Below, in pieces: positions 47,940 to 58,561 of a stretch of DNA of 64,000 nucleotides. The stretch lies in NCBI RefSeq assembly GCF_041260155.1, contig NC_091932.1, positions 9,180,804-9,244,803 of the forward strand, read 5' to 3'. The DNA comes from Ptychodera flava (taxonomy: Eukaryota; Hemichordata; Enteropneusta; Ptychoderidae). The translations under genes were made by a program, and so were the position numbers. The notes under the pieces were generated by a model. It did not search any database. It worked only from the letters and a program-made list of their open reading frames with translations, and was not told where the DNA came from. Position 1 is the first letter of the stretch; each line of letters starts with the position of its first letter.

Positions 47940-50900
47940 ATGGCGGTTGCAAACGTTTCCCCTGTTACCTGGTATGTATATAAATTTGTTGAAAATCTGA
48001 ATGCATAGATCCAATTAAATCCTTAATAGATTAAATTAAATTCTTTTTAAAAATTCGATTTTGAAAATGTTCTTCAAAAACAGATTCCATGCCCTTGTGT
48101 GTGGAATATTCTGTCAGCAAATGCAATATTGTCATTCCTGCAAATTTTCACAAATACTGATTGAAGAAAAGCTTATCAATGATCTAATAATGACAACAAT
48201 GATGATTTTTAAACTCAGAGTTTATAAAACATAAAAACAGGATCATAGTGAGAATGATAGGAATGAAAAGTTCATCACAAGTGTAACTTGGAGTGAAAAG
48301 ACCAAACTAAATACATTTCACTACTCCTTGTATACATTGTAAACATTTTATGGTGGAAAATATCAGCATTTCCATATTCAATTGAAAGTAAGTTTGATTG
48401 AGCTACAAAAATGCTGTCTTGAGAGTATTTTTGGTCAGCAAGCCCAAAAATGTTTATTTCAATATTTTGCATTGCCATACAGTACCCAATTTGGGGCTGA
48501 AAATATTACTTTTTTCCTAATTCCTTTCATGCTTTTGAAAATACTATTGATTGCTATGGAAAAATGATCACACCATTACCACTTTGAAGAATTAACTTTA
48601 TCAACACAAACATTTTACTTTAAGGGTATTTTTAGTTTAGCAACCTAAAAAGTCAGGTCTATTTCAATTTTATATGTTTCCATGGTGACAATATCAGGCC
48701 TCAAAATATTTTTACCATAGAAATGTTTTTAAAAATGCAGTACAATATCATGTTGATTATAATGTGTCATGTTTTCATGGTTAGCATTTGAGGCTGACAA
48801 TTTGAGCTTTTCTTATAATATAATAATAATAATAATAATAATAACAATAATAATAATAATATTTTATTGGTCCACAACACACTGAGGTAGTGTATGATAA
48901 TAGGCTAAATTTAAATAACAATCCCCAGTCACAACATTTATCACAGAGCTTGTGGGTGCTGATATAGGAGGAAATACTAGCTACATATTTAACAATAGGT
49001 AAACATATAAGTGAATTGATCCTTTCAAGTGTACAAACAACCTTGCAATGTTTCATTTATTTAACTTATTATTTTACAAATTAAAAATACCCTGTATAAA
49101 TTATAAATTGAGCAAGCATGTTTGGCAGATCCAGTCAACCTCTTCCATGTTCTCTCCTGTGATGCCAATACAACTGAAATGATACCAAATTTGACAAACG
49201 TCGCAACATATAGCATTAGAGAGACAATTGCACTGGCATGTACCACAAGGCCACTTTACTGCTTTCTTTTAACTCTTTTCATACTCTGTGAACAACTTCT
49301 CCTCTTGCCTTGATTAGTGGTGTCTATACCGATATGTTCAATGCTATCACATATTTTGTTTTCCAGTTCCTGTTGTTCACTAACACAGTGTTTGTCAGTG
49401 TCTGTGTCGTTGCACGGATGTTGTGTTTTTTCTGTCTGTGGCATATGACTTGGCCCTGGTTGATGTTCAGTGATTGTATGATTTGTGAGTGATGTCATCA
49501 GTTCTGATGAGGCAAGTTTCTCAGGAGATGGTACATTTTTGCTCGTTGCTATTGCAGTTTTTAATGCTGCTATCATTAGTGACTTGGTTCTCTTCTCTGA
49601 CTTTGGAATATTGTAAGCCTGGCAAAGAAATCCCAACTCATTTTTTTTTTTCATTTTCATGACCTCAAGAAAAACTGTGTTTGATGCTAGCTCTGACTGA
49701 AGCCTTAGATGAGACAATTGTTTATTATCACTTTTGTCATTCTGTATTGTTTGAAATGTGAATTCTGACTTATTGGCTGTTGTTGCTCCTCTTATTTTTA
49801 TTTGCTTTCGATGTGCCTCTTTCTTTGACACATTTAGTTTTCTCATGTAATCTCTTCTGAACTGAGCTGACGACATCCGCAGATATTTTGCAACTGTTTC
49901 ATAGAAAAGGTTGTATATGATATCTGCCCCATCACATACACTACTAAGGACACCATGTATGTTTAAATCAAGTGAAATGCTTGTCTCTGTGTGCGTTGAC
50001 ACCGTTTGGAACAATTTAGTCCATGTACCATACAGAGTTTGGTCCCCTGTCACTTCATCTTTAATAACTGATAGAAATTCTGACCATGAGTGTGAAAATT
50101 TCTTTCAGTCTCAAGTTTGCGGAGTTGACAGTCTAATTTCAAAAAGAAATCATAGGCCTCATCACTGATATTTGTTAGACTTTTCTGAATATTTTGTTTG
50201 CGATTGATTTCCTCCAATGAATCTTTATGTTTTGAAAACTGTTGTAAGAAATATTCATCTTCCTCCAATTGTTCAATATATCTCACACATTTATCGGCAT
50301 GGTTTGCCTTACTTCGGCCATTCTGTGAATACAAGGATCTTTTTACTTCTTGTTTTTTCAAGTACTTTATTTTTGCAATACACCAGCCTCCAATATACCT
50401 GATTTTACCTCTCCCTCCCTCAGAATTACTGTACATTTGACCAGTATCTTGTTCACCCCTTTCCAGATATGCTTTAGCACTTTCCTCTACAACTTTTTCC
50501 CTAATCACAATAGCAACTTTCCACGCTGCATTGTATTCTTGTTTACCCAGGGTTTTCTTCTGAAATAAGAGGGAAACTTCTGACAAATACTGTTCACTGC
50601 TTAAAAAGTTGTCAATCTCAGCATAAAGTTCTGTAAAGTGTTTATTCTGTGGGTTATCATGCATAAGAGTCTTTCTCTCATCAGGTTGTTAAAAGAGTAC
50701 CATACCATGTAACAGAACCGTTGCAAATTATTGCTGCTTTGTATTTCATGAAAAGCAGAGTTAAGTCCCTTTGGCTGTCAAGTTTGGGGTTATTATAATG
50801 CAACCCTGTTGTTATGTCCTGCAAACTTATGTAATCAGGTAATTTGTATTGTCCAGTGTCAGTGTTCTCACCAAACAGCTGATCAGATGATTGGTCTGCT

Positions 50901-53900
50901 TCAATGTCAGCGTTTAACGCTTTATCAAAAGATTCTGCCATACGTTCTTCCTCTAGCTCGCTGTCAGTGTCAGTATCAAACATAATGTCCTTATCGCCCT
51001 TTCCAGCTGCTGATGTACTCATGCAGGTCATTGTACAGCAACTGACATCAGCCTCAAACAATGTGCACACTCTGTTGTTAAAATTGGTCACTGTCAATGG
51101 CTGCGGTCGAAGAAGGGTTGGTTTGAAATTAAGGATTCTGAGACCTTTTTTCTCGGTTGCACGACTTATTGCAACACCCAGTTGCCCTGGTTTTGTCATA
51201 TGTCTGCAATCTACCTGCACTCTTGGTATTGACAAACCCTGGGATTTATGCACAGTCAATGCAAAGGCCAGTTCAGTGGGATTTGACAGCGGCTTGCACA
51301 CATTTTTCTTGATTTCAGGTTTATATTTCAAAAATAAGTATGGTGTGATGACAACAGTTTTCTTTATAGAAGGGAAGTGCACTCTTGGTCCTTCATTTAC
51401 AAAATCAACAACTTTACCAGTTAGTCCATTGACCAATGTATCCGTCAAGTTGACTATCAGCATCACAGGTGCATCTTTCTTCAAGTATAAAGTTCCTGGA
51501 GCTTGAAAGTTATCAATGTATCTCTGTTCACCATTGTCAACAGCTTTATAACTTTTCATTTCCCCTGTTGAGAGAAAAAGTAAAAGATGATAAGGAAGAG
51601 TTATTTTACAGTTTGATCAGTCATAGAATCGATCATTATGATAATGAAACATACTGGCTTAACAGATAGATGATTGTGATAGCAAATGGAAATGAAACTG
51701 TTTTAAAACTGTTATCATAGGAAGCAATGAAATAGGGTGCAGAGTCTATGATAATACTTTTAATATCATAAAGAGAGAATTTTATGTATTTGAAAATTGC
51801 GATAACCTGTCCCCATCACCTACTTTATTAAGGGAACATTAGCTGTAATTATTGATAATTATTTTTCTGCCTTTTACTCTCTTTACTAAACTTAAATTTA
51901 ACTCCCAAGAGCATGTTGAGTTACTCAGAGTTCAGCTTTTGAATACGGCATGTCTGGGGGTAGAGCACACTGGTAGTGTTTACATTTGAATGTTATTCTT
52001 GAAATAAAGCTCTTCTGTCAACAATAACAATGTTCTTTATGATATGTTTGATAATTAAATATGTTTTTGAGCATGGACAAGAAAATGGAGTAAGCATATA
52101 GATCAAAAGCTCTTGAAACATTATCAAAAGTTATAGCCACTGTCCCTTTAATGGTCAGTTTCTTTATGTAAAATTGAAATAGTTTAATTTTTCTTCTTTT
52201 ATTGCAACAGGTGCTTAAGAAACCTTGAAGAAAGTGAATCAAGCAAGGTGAAAAAAATGGATGTATGGGATGCTTATCTGACAGCTGTCACCAACTCTGA
52301 TACAAAAGTAAACAAGATTACTTTTCCAAAACTTTTGAATGAACTGTTTGCTGTTAAAAGTGCCAGAACTGTTGATGGATCTACTGGAAGAGTAAATTAT
52401 GTTTACAGTGGCCTAAAGTTCACTGGTGTTAATGAAACCAAGGCAGATCTGCTACCCCTGGCTGATATTGCAAAGGTGCTTCCAACAAATGTAGTTCAGA
52501 TACCAACAGATTCAGTGGATGTTGTAAAGTTTGGTGTACTATCCAATATCCTTTGCAATGGTAATCAAGTCATGAAAACATTCACATTTTCTGACAAAGA
52601 TTGGAAACTTCAAGTTCGCAGTGAGGATATTCCCCTCAACAACTTCCTTATTTCCAATACCTTTAGACCCACCAAACATCAAGTACAAGTTGTGTTGAAG
52701 ACGGTGTGCAAAATCAAACTCTGCACTGGTGTTGTCATTGATAAGGAAAAGGCACATGCTACAACCACAGTGATACCAGAATTCTACAATACTACTGATG
52801 GGATGCAGCATGATGAGTGTCGGATGCGGAGTACAAACTGCCAACAGGTGTTACCGTTTACATCTATAAGTTTTGCTTGTCACAAATGCCAGTTTGCTGT
52901 TTCAAAGTTCACTGCATCTTCCAAAAATTTTGATAAGACTGAAACAGCTACCTTAGCAGAAGAAGATGCAAAAGTGTTATTAGTAAAAGAAGATCATAAA
53001 GACATGGAAGAAATGCTAGCAACAGTTTTTCCAAATGCATCAGGAGAGATGAAGGCCTTATTGATAAACCAACACCAGGCGCTCACATGTAAGAGTCCAA
53101 AAGCTCGGCGATGGGATCCAAAAATCATCAGAAATTGTCTGACACTGTGGGCAAGAAGTCCTAATGCCTATCAAGATTTAATTGACAGCAGAATGTTGAT
53201 TTTACCATCTGGAAGACTCTTACAGTACTATAAAAATTGTGTACCACAGACCAGTGGAATTAATGATGAGATGTACGAGTGGATGTACAAATCTGCCAAG
53301 GAAACAAACATTGCACCTCCAGGAATGCATGGAGGATTAATTCATGATGAATGCAAGATACAAGATGACTTGGTGCTTGAAAGGAAAGGCAGTGAAGTTA
53401 AATTGATTGGATTGGTTGACCTGGGCGAGGAATCATTCAATTTGTCTGTGATAAGAAACAAGGGTGTCACACGCAAACTGGCCACAGATGCATGGCAAAT
53501 CATATTTCTTGGTCACACTGGATTTCGTTTTCCATTAGCTCACTTCCCCACCAATGGCGTAAGAGCATGTGATATTTACATCAACATTTGGAAGATTATT
53601 TCTAAGTTGCAAGACTGGGGGTTCACTGTAGATTATATCTGTCAAGATGGAGGTGATCAAAACAGGAGTTTCACCCATATGTGTTTCAAAGAGTCTCCTA
53701 TAGACAATAGCTTCCTCAGCTCTAATTTGGTTGATCCTTCCAGGTCTATTGCTCATTGCCAGGACTTCTCACATGTCATGAAAAAGATCCGCAATGCAGT
53801 ATTATCAAGTGGCAATGAGAACCATCAAAAGAGAACCTTCAATACAGAGGACAGAACATAACATGGAAGATGTGGGTTGATGCTGCTGAATGGGACTGGA

Positions 53901-54657
53901 AAAACAATTCCAGGCCAATACACCATAAACTTACTAACAACCATCTATATCCAACACAGCCTGAAAAAATGAGAAACCACTTAGCAGAAGAAATGCTTGA
54001 TAGAAACATGCTACACCTTATGCAGTGCTACCAGTCAAGCCTTATCAAGGATGATCATCTAAATGGAGCCATATCATTATTAGAACAAACCGCATGTTTC
54101 ATTGAAGTCTTCAGGGACAGCCGCCCAGTTATCAGCACTGATGATCAACGTCTTGCAAAGTTACAAGATGTCCACTCCTGGTTCAAGGAATGGGAAGTGG
54201 CTGTCCAAACCTCAGATGAAGAAAATGTCATCAAACCTAAAATGCTGATGTCTTCACAATGCAGAGAGGACATATCATCATGCATTTTGGGATTTGTAGC
54301 AGTTTGCAAATCCTTCACTTGTGAATATCCTGGTTGGGTTTGGTTCCATCTCGATTCAATAGTGATATTGTAGAAAATCACGTGCACTTCTGTCAAGAGA
54401 GAGGGCTATTCAATGGGAACACAACAAACCCTACCTATTCTGCTTATGCAAAGACTGTTACCAGTACCATACTCTGCCAAACAACAAAGTCTAGGAAATC
54501 AAACACAAGGGGTTCAACAGTGCCATTATATTCACAAAGTTGTAGAAAGCCCCTTGTACAGAAGAAAAGACCACGGAAGAGTGTCACTGATATACAATGC
54601 CCTGCAGAGACACTTGCAAAGAAGAAAAGGGCACTACAGCCTGTCAATAGATGAAGA
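47940..54657 (+). pseudogene. P-superfamily-like DDE transposase, frameshifted
   Basis: Probable leader exon ending at 47971 (ATGGCGGTTGC start, GTATGT donor) spliced to 52211 (TTTATTGCAACAG acceptor): TG|G gives Trp in frame. The main exon runs in one frame to 53861, then changes frame near 53858 and near 54330. Catalytic-core-like features: IHDECKIQDDL (Asp367/Glu368 counting from Met at 52248), LIGLVDLGEES, ATDAWQIIFLGHTGFRFPLAHFPT, CQDGGDQNR (Asp467), CQDFSHVMKKIRNA (Asp506), then NHLYPTQPEKMRNHLAEEML and PSRFNSDIVENH. Order and spacing recall P-element/THAP9-type RNase H folds; no THAP domain seen. Would catalyse DNA cutting and joining. It lies inside an intron of the opposite-strand PIF1 gene. 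Confidence 0.65.
47972..49255. other. First intron of the transposase; non-coding, with (ATA)n
   Basis: No gene before the PIF1 stop at 49256. An (AAT)n-type microsatellite lies at about 48819-48861. Confidence 0.5.
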
Positions 54658-56112
54658 GATGAACCTTGAAAAACCAGGAACTTGTCTTAAATTAGATATC
54701 AGTAAAAATGAATAAGCTTTGACTTTAAGCATTTTTTCAATATTCTGGTTCTGCTTATCACCTACATTTCATTGTTCTACTCCAAATAGCATGCTCTTAA
54801 ATGTGTCCAGCATCCTGTTTATCAATCAAATGTATTGCATCATATTACTGTACAAGTAATCATCATTAAATCCATGAAGAGGAGAATTCAAAGAATTTTT
54901 TACCATTCATTTTTTGTCTGATGAATTGCATCTTAATGCTCTTTGTCTATGATTGCATATTGTTTGGATACTTACCTTAGCATAATCTGTTGTTGCTCAT
55001 AAATTACACATAATTTTCAAAATATTTCAGTGAATTCATTTTTTTAGCTTGGATGATATCACTGAATAGTATTTTAGCCCGACTGTTTAAATGAATTTTA
55101 TGCATGTAGCTTAAAGTGTGCTAATCAGGAATTATTTATCATACATGTTACTACTGCTTCATTAAATCTTACAAATATTTTGTTTCAGTGATTTATTATG
55201 TGCAAATCAAAATGAATGTTCTTAATTTTCATCTTGGCAGTAAAAGTTGTCATTTGCAGTAAATACATGTAGTAAGAAATAAGTATGTTGTATTTTTAAG
55301 ATGGATGTTTCAATTAAAATTAGATTCAATGCTCTTTTTTCACTCTATTTTGGAGCTATACAAGAGGTACTCACCAGGCATATCCAACAATAGTTCTGAA
55401 TTTGTCTTGTCAACATCATAATTCAGCGCATAGAGTAGTGTAGGTCGCTCTCCAGGTGGCAGTGGCCTTGAAAGTCTGTACATCAAATTGATTGTAGACT
55501 GTGATGCATTTCCTGCAGCTATTTCATGAACTGCTGTAATCAGATCATCATCCCTCTGTCGATGAATTTTTGTCAAAGTTATCACATGTGGTATAGCCTT
55601 CTCCCACAGTTCAGTTTCAAAAGCATATTGGCCCTTATCTCCATAGGCTGCATTTGGTACTGGAGGCAGTTGATTAAAGTCACCAGACACGATACATTGT
55701 ACGCCGCCAAAAGGCAAATTGCTATTTCTCACAGTTCTAATAACAAGATCTAGCTGATGAAATATAGATGCAGAAACCATGGAGATTTCATCTATTACCA
55801 GCGTATCCATACGTTCTATCTTTTGTCTTACTGTTGTCATCTCATCACTTCTTGTTACCCGTTGACCAGCTCTTCATCTGTGAAACGACCATCTAACAGT
55901 CCAGCAAATTGGTGGATTGTTGTAGCTTGAAAATCTGCAAATTGTGTGGCAGCTATGCCAGTGCTTGCAGTCACCTGAACATTCTGCAGCTTCTTCAGAC
56001 TTCGTATTATTTCATACAGTGTTCTTGTTTTACCAGTACCTGCTTGACCAGCCAAGAGAAAACTATGACCAAAAATGGCTTTTTTAACGGCATATTTCTG
56101 AATTCCGTCCAT
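49256..56112 (-). pseudogene. PIF1-like SF1 DNA helicase with long C-terminal extension, frameshifted
   Basis: Exon 1 56112-55375, intron 55374-51565, exon 2 51564-49256; CCT G|GG joins in frame. Motif I is LLAGQAGTGKTRT; Ia, VQVTASTGIAA; II, LVIDEISMVSA; III, IVSGDFNQLPPVP; IV region, VITLTKIHRQ. After the intron: TGKVVDFVN, LAFALTVHKSQGLS (motif V) and LGVAISRATEKKGL (motif VI). These are the PIF1/RRM3 family motifs (5'-3' DNA helicase). The extension past 50690 has no known fold but is charged and conserved-looking (TGDQTLYGTWTKLFQT, IHGVLSSVCDGADIIYNLFY). Frameshifts near 55860, 50690 and 50090 break it. Starts next to the right inner module of the giant element. Confidence 0.85.
54718..55374. 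other. AT-rich part of the PIF1 intron
   Basis: Lies between the transposase end and the donor at 55374; nothing recognised. Confidence 0.5.
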
Positions 56113-56192
56113 TTCCTCGGATTGATCATTCTATACTTAGTTTACATGTGATTACATACATTTATTACCCTATTGGAGGGAAGTTACAGCTC

Positions 56193-56724
56193 GCGCATGC
56201 GCAAATCAAATATTCCAGCAAGAGAAGGCAACTGGAAAGAAATACGTCATTTGCCAAGGGTTGTATGCGCATGCGCGCACTTTGCAGACTTCAATTCAAA
56301 ATGGCCGGCGCTGGGTTGGTGTGCCCAGCCGATTTCAGGACGATTTCTCGCCAGTAGCATAGGGTAAGGTATGATTTTAGGCAAAAGAGACCAGTCGATC
56401 GATTGTTTATGCAACCATCTGACCGTTGACCAGCTTTTATCACCGGAAACGCTCAGAGTTCGTGAATTTCGCTGATTTATGAAATCGGGCGGTGAAAAGC
56501 TTTCTGGCCTTTTCATTTTGTCTGTGCAGCAGTGGACAACGGGCCCAAGCCCTGCAGAGCTCTACAGCCACTCGATTAAGCTAGCCGATATGTACAGTAA
56601 TATCACGTACCGTTATTCTTTATTAAATAGTCAAGTCATGTAGACATTCTACTCATTGATGATTATGCAGTGCGTTCGCCTGGCCCGAGCCAGGCAGCCA
56701 TAGCCACTGGTATAATGCAGTCAA
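56193..56724 (-). promoter_or_regulatory. Right inner module (b4-b3) upstream of the PIF1-like gene
   Basis: 56257-56724 is the reverse complement of 47330-47826, including the GATTTCATAAATCAGCGAAAT-like block near 56475 and the NRF1-like GCGCATGCGC at 56267-56276; another GCGCATGCGC lies at 56193-56202. The PIF1 start codon is at 56112. Confidence 0.55.
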
Positions 56725-56855
56725 CATGTAGGCCTATAGGCCTACACTAATATCTCACGTACGGTGATTCTTTTTTCTGAATAATCAAGTCGTATATAGA
56801 CATTCTACATATTAAATACGATTACTATCCCAGCAATGTGCCAAGCGCCTGTGGC
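56725..56855 (-). repeat. Right terminal inverted repeat of the giant element
   Basis: Ends CGCCTGTGGC at 56855; inner end CATGTAGGCCTATAGGCCTA. It is followed by ATTG and the resumption of the tyrosine recombinase exon. Confidence 0.88.
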
Positions 56856-58036
56856 ATTGGCAGGCCGATTTGGAGGGCTAAACAAAGTGTAGACAACTTA
56901 CTGTAAAGAAACCACTGACAGTATAGATATAAGGTCAGGACTGTATTTATGCTTGAATCTGTATCGGTTATCAAACATGTGTATCGAGGAAAACAGTTCT
57001 CACCAGTACCGCTGGCACGGCAGTTATTGTGAAAAATACACAAAACTTTACATTTAAAATACTCACCACAGTGCATTATACAACTGGTACAGGCGAACTA
57101 TACATCTGTCCGGCATGTTGATGTTTTCGTAAGCTCAGGTTAAGTTGGGCTGAAGTTTTCTACTCTTCACACCACCTTGGTTTGATTTACTCACGTCCTC
57201 ACGATATTCAAGATACTTAACACCGAGAGCATCGACTTTTAATTGGATTTGTGAATTGACGTGGCGCAGGTTTCGATGTTCTTTTCCACCGAGAAGAGCG
57301 CAATGCAAGCCAAATAGGTATATTTGAGTGTCAGTAGTGTTTGAGGGTTATATGACCTCCCAGAAGTTTCTTCTGCCACAATATATTTTCTTCGCTAACG
57401 CTAATTACCTGAGCCTGCTTTCCATGCACCCCAGCCCTCTCTTTGCACGTTGTTTCATTACACAATCTAAACTTCTTTGCAAATCTTTAAAAATCGGGTC
57501 ACTCGTACAAAGTATTTTCCGGAAAGTCCGAGCCGTCGCGTTTGTTCACTTCTTGCACAAATCTTGTCAAACAGAAATTCATTTCATCATTTGTCATTTC
57601 ATTAATTGATGGCTCTACAAACTCGGATGTGCAGCCTTGCCATCCACAATTCTCCTGTTCCTTTCTATACGCCAAGTCTCAAACAACTGCACTGACCATT
57701 GTAATTTTTCATTGTTTTTTGGAATATTTTCCCGATAATTTTTTTCCAAATCAATATCGCTAAGCAACGTACCTACGCGTAAACCTTTAGCGCCGGCAAC
57801 CTTACTAGAACCTGGTTTATGTTCTGTTACTGGCGTCTTTCTATCATTCGGATATGGAAACTCTTTGTAATCACTACCGTGTGTGGTAGGTTTTTTCTCA
57901 ACAGACTGCAAATATCAAATTCCTCAAGATAGCTCTTGGCAGAAAATCCCATATTATCACTAGACTTACTACTGGACTCAGTGCACTTCTCTGAACATGT
58001 TTGCGTCCGAAAAATATCCTCGTCTTGGTCAGACAT
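56856..58036 (-). pseudogene. Crypton-type tyrosine recombinase, N-terminal and central part
   Basis: Start MSDQDEDIFR at 58036. Exon 1 runs to 57067 (GTGAGT donor) and exon 2 begins at 56877 (TTTGTTTAG acceptor) with TG|C joining in frame. Motifs: LQWSVQLFETWRIERNRR (core-binding start), NEMTNDEMNFCLTRFVQEV, DGSDFPENTLYE, KQAQVIS, YLFGLHCALLGGKEHRNLRH (conserved G..EHR), SRKLQPN, VRLYQLYNAL then CPPNRPAN, where the giant element interrupts. Frameshifts near 57910, 57640 and 57340 disrupt it. The catalytic remainder is at 20665-20957. Confidence 0.83.
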
Positions 58037-58063
58037 CTTACATGCCCACTCAATTCTCGGCAA

Positions 58064-58440
58064 CTACTCTGACTCGTAAATTGCGTGGCATGATTTCAAA
58101 ATCACACACGTGGCGAACATTTGAATAAATAAATGAATTAACACCTGCACAACGACACAGTGTGAGTACAAGTGACCTGTTGCATAATTTTCATTGTAGC
58201 AATGCGAATACCTGTTGTAAGAAACAGCAGGGAGTTCCAGAATTACCTGCTGCATAATGAGATTAGGTCATTTCACTGACAGGGTGGTCATACAAATTTT
58301 GCTGTCAGAATGAGCAATACTAATTGTTTTATCGAAATATCTTGAGTCACTTTGTCAAACAGTAATCTAATATTGTTGTCTTATGGCAAATAAGGTTTTC
58401 CATTCAGTCAGAGTTCGTTTGGGATCGTGGTTTAAGTAAG
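58064..58440. other. Non-coding interval upstream of the tyrosine recombinase
   Basis: Nothing recognised; would include that gene's promoter. Confidence 0.4.
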
Positions 58441-58457
58441 AAAACAACCTCCCCCTC

Positions 58458-58537
58458 GGTGGTTCTTGGTTTCGAATCGCCTCGGGCCTACGGCCCTCGG
58501 CGATACGGCCCTCGGCGATTCGAAACCAAGAACCACC
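58458..58537. repeat. Hairpin with perfect 24-bp arms
   Basis: Left arm 58458-58481 and right arm 58514-58537 are exact reverse complements (core TTGGTTTCGAATCGCC); the loop repeats TACGGCCCTCGGCGAT-like sequence. Borders dispersed repeat r3. Confidence 0.92.
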
Positions 58538-58561
58538 TCGGTGTCGGTAGTTCTCCATTAC

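Larger units (their letters stand above)
20961..56855. mobile_element. Candidate giant (~35.9 kb) TIR-bounded element inserted in a tyrosine recombinase gene
   Basis: Both ends carry a ~130-bp inverted repeat, roughly 96% identical by eye, beginning GCCACAGGCG. Outside the ends the two halves of one tyrosine recombinase exon continue each other in frame, so the whole segment is an insertion. Flanking bases are TTG (20958-20960) and ATTG (56856-56859), a likely 4-bp target duplication with one base lost on the left. Inside are a RecQ-like helicase (+), a ZAD-PHD-DUF6589 gene (-), a P-like transposase (+) and a PIF1-like helicase (-), two inverted copies of a promoter-like module, and later nested insertions (MITE 25489-26709, TTAA element 32010-41832). 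I do not know a named superfamily with this content. It could instead be two neighbouring elements sharing ends. Confidence 0.72.

Noticed and set aside
50904..51506. Plus-strand 200-codon ORF
   Set aside because: Antisense to the PIF1 helicase C-terminal domain.
20961..56855. Helitron or Polinton/Maverick
   Set aside because: PIF1-like helicase alone suggested a Helitron, but no Rep/HUH motif was seen and the ends are long inverted repeats. No protein-primed DNA polymerase, retroviral-type integrase, protease or packaging ATPase supports a Polinton.
56825..57076. ORF across the right end of the giant element
   Set aside because: It mixes intron, recombinase exon 2 and TIR sequence in a wrong frame.
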